A DNA stretch of 44,355 bases from Planctomycetota bacterium (GCA_020638875.1 JACKHS010000025.1:1-44355), one strand, 5' to 3'. Shown: positions 13,513-22,075, counted from the stretch's first letter. Made by a program: numbers and translations. Notes: generated by a model not told the origin, from the sequence alone.

Positions 13513-15728
13513 GCGCCCCCTCCGAGCAGCGACCCGTACGACAGCGCGTACACGACGTGCAGCGCGACGAGCAGCACCATCAGGAGCGCGACCCAGCGGT
13601 GCAGGTAGCGCCACGTGCCGAGCAGCGCGCGCAGGTCCTCGAAGTGCGCCGCCATCAGCGCGGTGCGGTGCGCGCGGCGCGCCAGCACCGCGGCTTGGTG
13701 CACGCGCTCGGCGGAGACGCCTTCGCGCAGCCCCGCGAGCTCGATGCGCTGCAGGCCGGCGCGCAGCCGGCGCGTCTCGCCGAACAGGCCGGCGAAGCGC
13801 TGCCACAGGCCGGCGCGCCACTGGGCGCCCTCGACGAGCGCGAGCACCTCGGCTCGCGCGCGCTCCTCGAAGCCGCCGTCGCGCTCGGCGACGAGCGCCG
13901 CGAGGCGCGCGCGCACCTCGCGCAGCTCGAGCTCGCGGCCGTTGGCGGCGCGCGGCACGAACGCGTACAGGTAGCGCCCGACCGCGCCCGTCACGAGCAG
14001 CACGCCGAGCCCGGTGAGCGCGTGACCGCCCAGCGAGTCGCGCGGCGACATCGCGGCGTGCAGCAGCGCGAACAAGAACGCGAGGATGCCGGTCGCGACG
14101 TGGCTCGTCATCCACGCGCGCAGGCTGCCCCACGCGAAGCGCACGCGCGGCGAGCGCCGCAGCAGGTAGGCGAGGTTCACCACGACGAGCAGCGCCGCGC
14201 CGACGCCCAGCCACAGGCCCAGGCCCTGGCCCGGCCGCAGGAAGGCGTGCTTGTCGTGCGTCGGCCGCTCGTGCGTCGCGAGGCCGTAGTAGTCGAGGTT
14301 CCAGAGCGCGAACGCCAGCGTCAGCGCCGTGAGCGCCAGGCCGGCCGCGAGCGCGTTGACGATGCCGGTGCCCTCCTCGAGCACCGCGCGCGGCGGCGGG
14401 CGCAACGACGGATCGAAGGACACGCCCGCGCGCTCGAGCAGCTCGACCGGGGGCGTGCCGCCGATCAGCACGAAGACGTCGTCGTTCGCCAGCGCGGTCA
14501 CGCGCTCGACGCCGTCGGCGCGCACGCGCAGGTGCACGCGGTCGGCCTCGATCGAGAGCACGTCCGAGTGGAACAGCGCGCGCAGCTTGCCGGCCGCGAC
14601 GCTGCGCTCGAAGCGCTGGAGGTTGCGCGCCTTGAGGCGCACCAGCTCGCCGCGGCGGTAGGAGAGCGTGACCTCGTTGCCCGGCTGCTCGGCGAGCGCG
14701 AGCGCGGCCTCGACCGCCGAGTCGCCGCCGCCCACCACGAGGATGCGCCGACCCGAGTACGCGCGCGCGTCGAGCAGGCTGAAGCACACCTTCGGGAGCT
14801 CCTCGCCGGGCACGTCCAGCTTGCGCGGCGTGCCGCGCCGGCCGATGGCGAGGCACACGTACGGCGCCTCGTAGCTCGCATCGCGCGTCTCGACGCGCCA
14901 GCCGCCGCCTTGCGTCGGCGCGAGCCCGGTGAACTCGCGCCCGCCGTGCACCTCGAGGCCGTGGTCGCGCGCGAGCTCGTGCCACAGGTCGATCAGCTCC
15001 TCCTTCTCGTAGCTCGTGCGCGTGAGGCGGCCGTGGCCCGGCAGGTCGACCGGTTGCGTGAGCACGAGCTTGCGCCGCGGATACGTGGCGACGGTGCCGC
15101 CGAGCTCCTGCTCGCGGTCGAGCACGACGCAGCGCAGGCCTTGCTGACGCGCCTCGAGCGCGCACGCGAGCCCCGCGGGGCCGGCGCCGACGACGACGAG
15201 GTCGAGCGCACGCTCGGGCCGCGGCGCGCTCGCGACGCGCGCGGCCACCTCGCGCGCCACCGCGCTGCCGGCCTCGATCGCCGGTCGGATGAGCGCCTGC
15301 GCGGTCACCTCGCCGGCGAGGAACACGCCCGGCACGCCCACCGCTTCGCGCGAGGGCTCGAGCGCGGGGATGTCGGGGCGCTTCTCGTAGTTCTTGATGG
15401 TGACGGTGATCGCGCCGACCGGGCACTCGCGCTCGCAGGCCGAGATGCCCAGGCAGCCCGCGCCGTTCACGACGGTGGCCTGGCCGTGGACGATCTCGAG
15501 CACGCCGGTCTCCGGGCAGACGGCGACGCAGGTCGCGCAGCCCATGCAGCGCGAGAGGTCGACGACCGGGTGCTGGAACTGCGTGGGCGTCTCGACCTCG
15601 AGGTCGCGGCGGTGCTCGCGCTCGGCGAGCGTGCGGCGCAGGCGGACGAGCTCTTCGCGGCGGCGGAGCACGACGGCCAGCGCGAAGGCCAGCGCGCCCG
15701 TGAGCAGCAGGAGCAACGCCCAGCTCAA
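13509..15728 (-). CDS. Ferredoxin/FAD-NAD(P) oxidoreductase fused to a dihaem-b membrane domain
   Basis: A 739-aa chimera likely to move electrons from cytosolic NAD(P)H or ferredoxin across the inner membrane. Helix 1 is residues 3-21, followed by RRR (inside). The ferredoxin domain has C61-x2-C64-x2-C67-x3-C71-P and a second, unusual set C92-x5-C98-x3-C102-P lacking one cysteine. The FAD/NAD(P) domain of thioredoxin-reductase type has GAGPAG (181-186) and GGGDSA (333-338) but no CxxC. Five helices follow (about 456-478, 504-523, 539-559, 569-591, 706-728). Helix 539-559 holds H543 and H557, and the last holds H710 and H724: two H-x13-H pairs, as in ferric reductases/NADPH oxidases. Residues ~597-700 are a cytosolic helical insert. 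The start is TTG at 15728 with GGAGG upstream. It is the first gene of the cytochrome operon. Confidence 0.88.
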   Translation of the reverse strand: MSWALLLLLTGALAFALAVVLRRREELVRLRRTLAEREHRRDLEVETPTQFQHPVVDLSRCMGCATCVAVCPETGVLEIVHGQATVVNGAGCLGISACERECPVGAITVTIKNYEKRPDIPALEPSREAVGVPGVFLAGEVTAQALIRPAIEAGSAVAREVAARVASAPRPERALDLVVVGAGPAGLACALEARQQGLRCVVLDREQELGGTVATYPRRKLVLTQPVDLPGHGRLTRTSYEKEELIDLWHELARDHGLEVHGGREFTGLAPTQGGGWRVETRDASYEAPYVCLAIGRRGTPRKLDVPGEELPKVCFSLLDARAYSGRRILVVGGGDSAVEAALALAEQPGNEVTLSYRRGELVRLKARNLQRFERSVAAGKLRALFHSDVLSIEADRVHLRVRADGVERVTALANDDVFVLIGGTPPVELLERAGVSFDPSLRPPPRAVLEEGTGIVNALAAGLALTALTLAFALWNLDYYGLATHERPTHDKHAFLRPGQGLGLWLGVGAALLVVVNLAYLLRRSPRVRFAWGSLRAWMTSHVATGILAFLFALLHAAMSPRDSLGGHALTGLGVLLVTGAVGRYLYAFVPRAANGRELELREVRARLAALVAERDGGFEERARAEVLALVEGAQWRAGLWQRFAGLFGETRRLRAGLQRIELAGLREGVSAERVHQAAVLARRAHRTALMAAHFEDLRALLGTWRYLHRWVALLMVLLVALHVVYALSYGSLLGGGA

Positions 15729-15860
15729 CGCTCCATCCTCCGCTCGCTCGTGCCGTGGCTCATTCGCTGCGCAACTCCCTCGTGTCGACCGCCTCTCCTG
15801 CGACCTGCGCTCCTCCCTCCTGGGGCCAACCCGGACGGCGCGCCCCCTCGCCCCGGCGAC

Positions 15861-16571
15861 TCAGCGACGCGCGGCGACTTCGTCGCGCGGCTCGTCGATC
15901 TGTCCGCGCAAGGCGGCCTGCTCGACGTAGGTGCGCGCGGCCTCGCGCGCCGTGGAGAACTGCTCGGTCAGCGACCTGGCGACGTCGGTGGCCTCGCGCA
16001 CGTCGCCCGAGAGCGCGCGCACGGAGGCGGCGTTGAAGTCGTTCTGGAGGAACAGCGCTTGGTCGCGCAACGCGGTGTTGAAGCCGCGCAGCACCGGCAC
16101 CGCCGGTCCCACCTCGGTGGTCAGCGCGCGGTAGCGCTCGCGCGTCTCCTCGAGGCGCGCGCGGCTGCGCTCGCGGAGCGTCTCGCTCTGGAAGTCCTTG
16201 AGGTCCTCCTCCCAGCCGCGGAAGAAGGCGTTGGCCGTCTTCTCGAGGTAGCTCACGCTCGACTCGAGCAGGTCGGCCTGCACCTCGCTGGCGCGGATGG
16301 CCTCGTCGAACGACGCGAAGCTCTCGGTCGGGTCGGCGTCGAAGTCCGCGCGCACCAGGGCGTGCAGTCGCGTCGTCGCCTGCGCGACGCACAGCTCGGC
16401 GCGCTCGCACTCGACGTACACCAGCTCGATGCGGCCGAGCAGCGTGTCGACCTCCTCGATGCCCGCGTCAGGTCCCGAACCGATGCGCAGCGCTTGTTGC
16501 AGCTCCGCGCAACTCGTGAGCCCCAGGGCCGCGCAACTCAGCGCGACCCACTGCCACCTCGCTTTCCCCAT
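15861..16571 (-). CDS. DUF2959-like lipoprotein
   Basis: A 236-aa lipoprotein with lipobox L-T-S-C (Cys21). The mature part is helical and matches my memory of the DUF2959 family: an RIELVYVECERAE-type start, a central FFRGWEEDLKDF followed by LRERSRARLEETRERYRAL, then VPVLRGFNTALRDQALFLQNDFNAASVRAL and a C-terminal helix. Function of the family is unknown. The ATG at 16571 is preferred over upstream starts because it begins the signal sequence. A 132-base space (15729-15860), where I see nothing, separates it from the electron-transfer operon downstream. In its upstream region (16572-16727) there are competing short hairpins but no gene. Confidence 0.75.
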   Translation of the reverse strand: MGKARWQWVALSCAALGLTSCAELQQALRIGSGPDAGIEEVDTLLGRIELVYVECERAELCVAQATTRLHALVRADFDADPTESFASFDEAIRASEVQADLLESSVSYLEKTANAFFRGWEEDLKDFQSETLRERSRARLEETRERYRALTTEVGPAVPVLRGFNTALRDQALFLQNDFNAASVRALSGDVREATDVARSLTEQFSTAREAARTYVEQAALRGQIDEPRDEVAARR

Positions 16572-16727
16572 GCCGAGCCTCCCCAAGGTTCGTCGTCTGC
16601 ACGGGGCCCGTTTTCCCCGTGGACACGGGCTTTTCGACCGACCGGGGAGGCCGCTTGAGGCGCGCAGGGAGAAACCGGAGCGGCGCGTCGGGGCCCGCGG
16701 GGGCTCGCCGCGCGCCACCGCGCCGGC

Positions 16728-17192
16728 TCACTCGGCGGCGGCGGGCAGGAACGTCAGCGCGCCGTCCGGCGCGAGCAGCGTGAGGCCGTCGCCGTCGAGG
16801 CGGTAGCGCGTCGTGGCGCCGAGCAGCTTCAACACGTCGTTCTCGAGCTGCATCGAGGGCGGCGGGCCCGCCTTGCGCGTGGTGGCGAGCGGGCCGCACG
16901 CGAAGCCGTCCGCGCCGGAGAGCGTGACGACGCCGCGGAACGTGTTGACGCCCGCGAAGCCGACGACCGTCAGCAGGTGCGGCGCTTCACCCGCGGCGGC
17001 CGCGTCGGCGCCGAGCACGAGGTGCGGCCGCGGACCGGGCGCGTCGAGCGCGTGCATGCCGCTCGCCCCCTCGAGCTCGACGAGCGTCCACTCGGTGCCG
17101 ACGAGCGGGGCGAGCGGCGCCGCGGGCGTCGACGTGCAGCTCGCGACGAACGCGAACGCCGCGGACGCAGCCAGCAGGGCGAGGCGCCTCAC
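16728..17192 (-). CDS. META/HslJ-domain lipoprotein
   Basis: A 154-aa lipoprotein starting with GTG at 17192; lipobox V-A-S-C (Cys19). The mature part begins LVGTEWTLVELEG, the hallmark first strand of META (HslJ-like) domains. VGFAGVNTFRGVVTLSG follows, and later MQLENDVLKLLGATTRYRLDGDGLTLL. These are the conserved core elements of the family, which in Escherichia coli is heat-inducible and linked to novobiocin resistance. The GTG overlaps the stop of the LeuA-like gene (GTGA), so translation is coupled although the two products have no obvious functional link. Confidence 0.82.
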   Translation of the reverse strand: MRRLALLAASAAFAFVASCTSTPAAPLAPLVGTEWTLVELEGASGMHALDAPGPRPHLVLGADAAAAGEAPHLLTVVGFAGVNTFRGVVTLSGADGFACGPLATTRKAGPPPSMQLENDVLKLLGATTRYRLDGDGLTLLAPDGALTFLPAAAE

Positions 17193-18403
17193 AGCCCCGC
17201 CGCTCCGAGCACCTCGGCCTCGCTGAGCAGGCGCGGCGTCTTCTTCGCCAGGTCGAGCACGCCCTGCACGGCCGCGTCGGTCGGCGCGTAGCCGCGCTTC
17301 TCGAGGAACCACATCACGTTCGACTTGCCGCTCATCGGGCCGACCATGATCTTCTGCTCGAGGCCGAAGAGGTCCGCGGGCACGCCCGAGTAGACGCGGT
17401 TCGCGAGCCAGGTGTCGCCCTTGCGCAGCGCCTTCACGACGGCCGAGGCGTGCACGCCCGTGCCCGTCTCGAAGGCGTCGGGGCCGAAGACCGGGTAGTT
17501 GACCGGGAACGGCATGCCGATCGCCTCGTGAGCCTTCGCGCAGTACTCGCCGAGCTTGGACAGGTCGTTGTGGATCACGCCGTTGAGGCGCAGGTTCACG
17601 AGCAGCAGGTCCATCTCGGTGTTGCCCGTGCGCTCGCCCACGCCGAGCGCCGTCGCGTGCAGGCGCGAGGCGCCCGCGTCGAGCGCGGCCAGCGTGTTGA
17701 TGAGGCCCAGCCCGCGGTCGCGGTGGCCGTGCCAGTCGACGCCGACGTCGGCGCCGAGCTCGTCGATCAGCTCCTTCACGAAGCGCACGACGGCCTTCGC
17801 GCCCATCGGCGTCGAGTGCCCGCACGTGTCGCAGACGCACACGCGCCTGGCGCCGGCCTCGATCGCGGTCGTGTAGAGGGCGCGCACCTGCTCGGGGTGG
17901 GCGCGCGAGGTGTCCTCGGTCACGAACATCGCCGGCAGGTCGTGCTTCACGCAGAACTCGATGGCCTCGCGTGACAGCTTGAGCATGTCCTCGAAGCTCC
18001 AGTTCTCCGCGTACTGGCGGATCGGACTCGAGCCGATGAACGCACAGACCTCGATCGGCACGCCCGTCGCCTGCACCATGTCGACCACCGGCTCGATGTC
18101 GGTGATGACCGTGCGGCAGGCGACGTTCGGGGTGATCTTCAGGCTGGCGGTCTCCTTCACCAGCGTCGTGATGTGGTGCCGCGCGCGATCGCCCGCGCCG
18201 GGCAGGCCCACGTCCACCGTGTGGATGCCGAGCTCGTCCATCAGGTGCACGAGCTCGATCTTCTTGTCGAGGTCGGGGTCGGTGACCGAGGGGCTCTGCA
18301 GACCGTCGCGCAGGGTCTCGTCGTCGAACTGAACCTCGAAGTCCACGGCGGGATAGGGCGCGTTCCAGTCGTAGATCAGCTCGTCGCGGGTCGTGTCGGT
18401 CAT
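17189..18403 (-). CDS. DRE-TIM metallolyase, 2-isopropylmalate/homocitrate synthase-like
   Basis: A 404-aa acyl-CoA-condensing enzyme of the LeuA/homocitrate synthase/HMG-CoA lyase superfamily. FDDETLRDGLQS (residues 26-37) is the DRE-type motif with its catalytic Arg32 and metal-binding Asp33. The metal H-x-H motif is H225-G-H227 in DWHGHRDRGLG, where the family usually has H-x-H-N-D. LGVGERTGNTEMDLLL is the conserved G-x-G-E-R-x-G-N loop. The protein lacks the C-terminal LeuA allosteric domain, so it resembles short homologues. Substrate is uncertain: isopropylmalate, homocitrate and lyase activities are all possible. AGGAG lies 8 bases before the ATG at 18403. It leads a two-gene unit with the META lipoprotein. 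Confidence 0.85.
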   Translation of the reverse strand: MTDTTRDELIYDWNAPYPAVDFEVQFDDETLRDGLQSPSVTDPDLDKKIELVHLMDELGIHTVDVGLPGAGDRARHHITTLVKETASLKITPNVACRTVITDIEPVVDMVQATGVPIEVCAFIGSSPIRQYAENWSFEDMLKLSREAIEFCVKHDLPAMFVTEDTSRAHPEQVRALYTTAIEAGARRVCVCDTCGHSTPMGAKAVVRFVKELIDELGADVGVDWHGHRDRGLGLINTLAALDAGASRLHATALGVGERTGNTEMDLLLVNLRLNGVIHNDLSKLGEYCAKAHEAIGMPFPVNYPVFGPDAFETGTGVHASAVVKALRKGDTWLANRVYSGVPADLFGLEQKIMVGPMSGKSNVMWFLEKRGYAPTDAAVQGVLDLAKKTPRLLSEAEVLGAAGL

Positions 18404-18659
18404 GGCGGTGCTCCTGCGGTCGGTGGGCCGGAGGGCGATTGTAGCCCGGATCCGGGGGCGGCTCACCCCCGCGGCGCCGGGCCGCTTCGCGCCGCCCGAG
18501 GATCGCTTGCGACCCTGCGCAGCGAAGGCGCGCGCGCGCCGGCGCAGCGCGGCGACGCGCCGACCGTGGAGGTCGCTTCGGCGCGCGCCCGGCTCGGCCG
18601 GGGAGCTCGAGCCCGGAGCCTGCCGTGCGGGCCGCGCCGCGCGAGCGCGCGTGCATGCA

Positions 18660-18697
18660 GAGGCCCCCGCTCCGCGCGGGCGCGGAGCGGGGGCCTC
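18660..18697 (-). terminator. Strong hairpin terminator after the beta-propeller cytochrome gene
   Basis: A perfect 17-base stem (18660-18676 with 18681-18697) and a 4-base loop lie 18 bases beyond the stop codon of the minus-strand gene at 18715. No T-run follows, as is common in GC-rich genomes. It isolates that gene from the LeuA-like unit. The rest of 18404-18659 contains no gene and presumably carries the promoter of the LeuA-like gene. Confidence 0.75.
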
Positions 18698-18714
18698 GTC
18701 GAGCCGTCGGCGGA

Positions 18715-21639
18715 TCAGAGCGACTGGATGAAGGCCAGCAGCGCCTCGATGTCGGCGTCGGCGTTGGTGCTCGCGAGCGTCTGCTGCACCTTCGAGATGC
18801 CCTGGAAGAACTGCTCGTGGCCGCGGACGTCGTGGACGTCGTTGTACAGCTTGAACAGCGTCGGGCTCGCGGAGTGACCGGCAGCCACGTGCGCCGGCGA
18901 ACCGTACTGGGTGCCGAACATCTGCGAGTCCGGGTCCAGGAGGTTGCGCAGGCTCAGGGCCGAGTGGTCGTGGAAGTACGGACCCGTCGAGTAGACGCCG
19001 AGCTTCGTCGGGATCGAGAAGTGCGTCATCTGCCGCGTGAACAGACGCGTCGGGTTCTGCGCGTCGCAGTTCGGGTCGAGCAGCGGGTCGCAGGGGCACA
19101 TGTAGCTGTTGCCGTCGTCACGACGGAAGTCGTCGTTCGTGTCGGCGTTCATGATCGCGTAGGACTCGCGGTCGTCGTACCCGTCGCCGTTGCGGTCGAT
19201 GTCGGGTTGCCCGTTGTGGTCGATGTCGACGTTGCAGCCCGAGTTCACCGTGCGGATGTTCAGCGCGACGATGTTCTCCTGCAGCGAGAAGCAGTCGGGG
19301 TCGAGGGCCTGGAGGTTGGCCTCGTCCATCAGCAGCGGGTGCACGAAGTCGGCCGTGAAGAAGCGCGGCCCCGGGTTGGAGTTCGGGTTCGTCTCGACGT
19401 TCTTGTGGCACTCGAAGCAGTTGGCCGTGCGGTTCGTCGGGTTGAGGCCCGTGTCGTTCGTCCCGAAGAACAGGTCGCGACCGAACGCCGCCGTCGCGGT
19501 CAGGTTGCCGTTGGCGTCGAGGTTCGGGTTCAGCGGCGGGGAGATCACCTCGTGGTAGTCCGTGAGGCCCTTCTGCTGCGCGTCGGTGAGCTGGCCGTTG
19601 CCGCCGTTCTCGCCGCCGAACATCGGGCCGGTCTCGCCCATGTTCAGGCGCACGCCCTTCCACAGGATCAGGCCCGTGCCGAGCGAGCCGCCGTAGACCG
19701 GCATGGTCGAGCGCGGACCCGCGGGGCGTTGCCAGACGTTGCCGTCACCGCCGCCCTCGAAGTGGCACGAAGCGCACGAGTTGTTGAAGTTGCCGGTCGT
19801 CTGGGCGCGCGAGGCGTCCTCGAACAGCTCCTGGCCGACGATCTGCGACTGCGTGAAGACGTCCGCGCCGGTCACGGTCGGGATCTGGTCGGCGACTTTC
19901 ACGATCGCGTTCGCGCCGAAGTCGACGCGCAGCGCGGAGAGCGTGCGCGTGCCTTCGTTGATGACGTAGAGCAGCGCGTCGTCGTTCACCGTCGAGAGGT
20001 CCTCGACCATCGCCATGCCGAGCGGCAGGTCGCCCATCGGCGTGGTGGTGTCGAGCGGAGCGCGCTCCTGGAACTGGATGCGCTCGGGCCACACGGTGGC
20101 CAGCGTCAGGTCGGAGCCGTTGACCTCGAAGAGGAAGAGGTCCTCGGAGCCGCGGTTCAGCATCAGCGCGTGGTCGCCCGAGGCGTTGTAGAGCACGCGG
20201 CTGGGCTGGCCGGCGCGGTAGCCGAGCACGTTCGCCGCCGTGGCGCTCGAGCCGATGCGGAAGCGCACGCCGTTCGAGAAGCCGACCTCGCTCGTCGTGC
20301 CGTCGGTGACGATGGCTTGCGCCACGAGCACGGCGCCGCCGAGGTGGGCCGAGTTCGGGATCGGGATCTGCAGGCGGTTGGTCGCCGGCGAGAACACGAA
20401 GCGCTGCTTCACGTACACGTGGCCGGCCGCGCCCGCGGGGACGTCGACCGGGAAGCTGCCGATCACGATCTGCGCAGTGTCGCCGGGGTTCATGCCCTCG
20501 ACGGTGAACTCGAGGGTGCCGCCGAGCACGGGGTGCCCGACGCCGCCGAGGACGACCGCGTTGCCGTTGGCCATGACGTGGGCGTCGCCGTACGAGGCGA
20601 AGCCCTCGGGCGTCAGCGTGTCGCTGAGCTCGTGGTGCAGGCGGCGCGAGGCGTCACCGGGCTGCGCGTACGAGTCGGCCGCCGTGTCGATCTCCGTCAG
20701 CGCCGGGTAGACGCGGTTCGCGAAGTCCCCGGCGAGCGCGGGCCCGAACGAGTGCGTGACGTCGTGGTTGATGTTGTGCAGGACGTGCGGGACGAGCGCG
20801 CGCGTGCCGTCGGGCGACAGCGCGATGTCCTCCAGGAAGCGCGGCAGACCCTGGCTCTGCAGCACCTGCACCTTCGTCGGGTTGTAGAACGGGTCGTAGG
20901 GGTACTCGTTCAGGTCGATCTTGCCGGCCAGCGTGATGCCGGTCGGGCTGCCCGTGCCGTCCAGCGCGATGTCGAGCACCGACACGTACGGCGAGCGGTT
21001 GTGCGTCACGTACATGCGCGCCGAGTCCGAGCGAATCACGAAGCCGCGCGGCTCGCCGAGGTCGGCGATGCCGTCGTGGTTCGCGTCGGCGTCGGCCACC
21101 GTCACGCCGACCGGCAGCATGCTCAGGTTGTTGTCGTACTGCAGCGAGGCCATCTGCGCCTGCGTACTCGTGCGGAAGAGCTTGACCGTGCCGCTGCGGA
21201 AGGCCGTCACGGCGAAGAACTTGCCGTTGGGCGCCATCGCCAGGCCGTAGGGCTCGACGCCCACGCCGGTCAGCGTCGAGCTGACCGCGAGCGTGCCGGT
21301 GTCGATCACCGAGACGGTGCCGCGCGCGGCGTTGGCCGGGAAGCCCGTCACGCTGTTCGCGGACAGCGGGACGTCGCCGCGCTGGTTGACGACGAACAGC
21401 TTGGCGCCGTCGGGCGACAGCGCGAGCGAGCGCGGGTTCACGCCGACGCCGATCTCGGCCACGACGCTGGCGGTGCCGACGTCGACGAGCGAGACCGTGT
21501 TGTTGTCGCGGTTGCAGACCCAGACCCGCTGGGGGTTCGCGGGATCGACGGCGACCGAGGAGACCTGCGAGTGCTGCGCGAGCGCACTGGCGCTGAGGAG
21601 GCCGGTGAGGGCCAGGCTCGTGAGGGAATGGATGCGCAT
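18715..21639 (-). CDS. Secreted beta-propeller fused to a dihaem cytochrome-c-peroxidase-like domain
   Basis: A 974-aa exported protein (signal peptide MRIHSLTSLALTGLLSASALA). Residues ~25-340 carry YVTN-type beta-propeller blades: VAVDPANPQRVWVCNRDNNTVS, RSLALSPDGAKLFVVN and similar. The middle holds further beta-rich, propeller-like segments. The C-terminal third is a MauG/cytochrome-c-peroxidase-like domain with two haem motifs, CASCH and CFECH. Between them and the end lies an aspartate-rich segment (DIDHNGQPDIDRNGDGYDD) that resembles calcium-binding EF-hand or thrombospondin-3 loops. The ATG at 21639 begins the signal peptide; upstream in-frame codons fall in the intergenic region. Family members oxidise small molecules or protein cofactors in the periplasm; the substrate here is unknown. 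It is transcribed away from the flagellar genes. Confidence 0.87.
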   Translation of the reverse strand: MRIHSLTSLALTGLLSASALAQHSQVSSVAVDPANPQRVWVCNRDNNTVSLVDVGTASVVAEIGVGVNPRSLALSPDGAKLFVVNQRGDVPLSANSVTGFPANAARGTVSVIDTGTLAVSSTLTGVGVEPYGLAMAPNGKFFAVTAFRSGTVKLFRTSTQAQMASLQYDNNLSMLPVGVTVADADANHDGIADLGEPRGFVIRSDSARMYVTHNRSPYVSVLDIALDGTGSPTGITLAGKIDLNEYPYDPFYNPTKVQVLQSQGLPRFLEDIALSPDGTRALVPHVLHNINHDVTHSFGPALAGDFANRVYPALTEIDTAADSYAQPGDASRRLHHELSDTLTPEGFASYGDAHVMANGNAVVLGGVGHPVLGGTLEFTVEGMNPGDTAQIVIGSFPVDVPAGAAGHVYVKQRFVFSPATNRLQIPIPNSAHLGGAVLVAQAIVTDGTTSEVGFSNGVRFRIGSSATAANVLGYRAGQPSRVLYNASGDHALMLNRGSEDLFLFEVNGSDLTLATVWPERIQFQERAPLDTTTPMGDLPLGMAMVEDLSTVNDDALLYVINEGTRTLSALRVDFGANAIVKVADQIPTVTGADVFTQSQIVGQELFEDASRAQTTGNFNNSCASCHFEGGGDGNVWQRPAGPRSTMPVYGGSLGTGLILWKGVRLNMGETGPMFGGENGGNGQLTDAQQKGLTDYHEVISPPLNPNLDANGNLTATAAFGRDLFFGTNDTGLNPTNRTANCFECHKNVETNPNSNPGPRFFTADFVHPLLMDEANLQALDPDCFSLQENIVALNIRTVNSGCNVDIDHNGQPDIDRNGDGYDDRESYAIMNADTNDDFRRDDGNSYMCPCDPLLDPNCDAQNPTRLFTRQMTHFSIPTKLGVYSTGPYFHDHSALSLRNLLDPDSQMFGTQYGSPAHVAAGHSASPTLFKLYNDVHDVRGHEQFFQGISKVQQTLASTNADADIEALLAFIQSL

Positions 21640-21905
21640 GGAACGGGGAAGCTCGATACTCGGAGTCGGGGGAGCCCTCCCCGGGCGGGGGAGGGATGTG
21701 TGGAAGCGCGGAGCCCGCCCTGAGGGCCCCTGGGAGGCGCGGGCGGCGGGGGAGAGGCCACGAAGGGCCCAAGGCCGCGCCGACGCTGCCCAGAGCAGCA
21801 TACCGCGGACTCCATAGAGAGGGGGGCCTCCTGAGTTGCAAGGAAGAGGTGCGCAACGGCGCCGGGAGGGCCCTCCGCGGGCGGCCGTCGGGCCGCGGGG
21901 GGCTG

Positions 21906-21918
21906 GGAAAGAACTTCC
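21906..21918 (+). promoter_or_regulatory. Candidate activator-binding site upstream of the fliK sigma-54 promoter
   Basis: The 13-base element GGAAAGAACTTCC (near-palindrome GGAA-N5-TTCC) is centred about 162 bases before the predicted transcription start. An inverted copy of its half, CTTTCC, occurs at 21933-21938. The same 13 bases occur upstream of the flgF promoter. Sigma-54 promoters need such upstream activator sites; the protein that would bind (a FleQ/FlgR-type enhancer-binding protein) is not in the window. The rest of 21640-22046 shows no gene; it is the divergent region shared with the propeller gene. Confidence 0.5.
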
Positions 21919-22046
21919 CTCCGCGCGCCGTCCTTTCCGGCGGGCCGCGAAGCGATCGCCCGTCGAGGCCCGGGCGGAGGCCTCGCGCCTGCTCGGTGGA
22001 CGCCCTAAGTGGCTTGTGAGGGGCTAGTTACGACTCTGACCGACGC

Positions 22047-22063
22047 TTGGCACCGGCCTTGCT
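22047..22063 (+). promoter_or_regulatory. Sigma-54 (RpoN) promoter for fliK-flgD-flgE
   Basis: TTGGCAC, five bases, then TTGCT matches the sigma-54 consensus TGGCAC-N5-TTGCW exactly, with the essential GG (22049-22050) and GC (22061-22062) ten bases apart. Counting C22062 as -12 puts the transcription start at about 22074, two bases before the ATG at 22076. A nearly identical promoter precedes flgF. Confidence 0.88.
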
Positions 22064-22075
22064 CTCCGGGCAGCC

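Noticed and set aside
11461..15426. A single open frame of 1321 codons on the minus strand covering the 23-haem gene and much of the flavoprotein gene
   Set aside because: Its upstream part is arginine/alanine-rich shadow sequence antiparallel in composition to the real flavoprotein frame; the true cytochrome start is the GTG at 13512 overlapping the upstream stop.
16600..16634. Two mutually exclusive short hairpins followed by TTTT upstream of the DUF2959-like gene
   Set aside because: Stems are only 6-7 bases and the T-run points away from the gene; chance in GC-rich DNA is likely.
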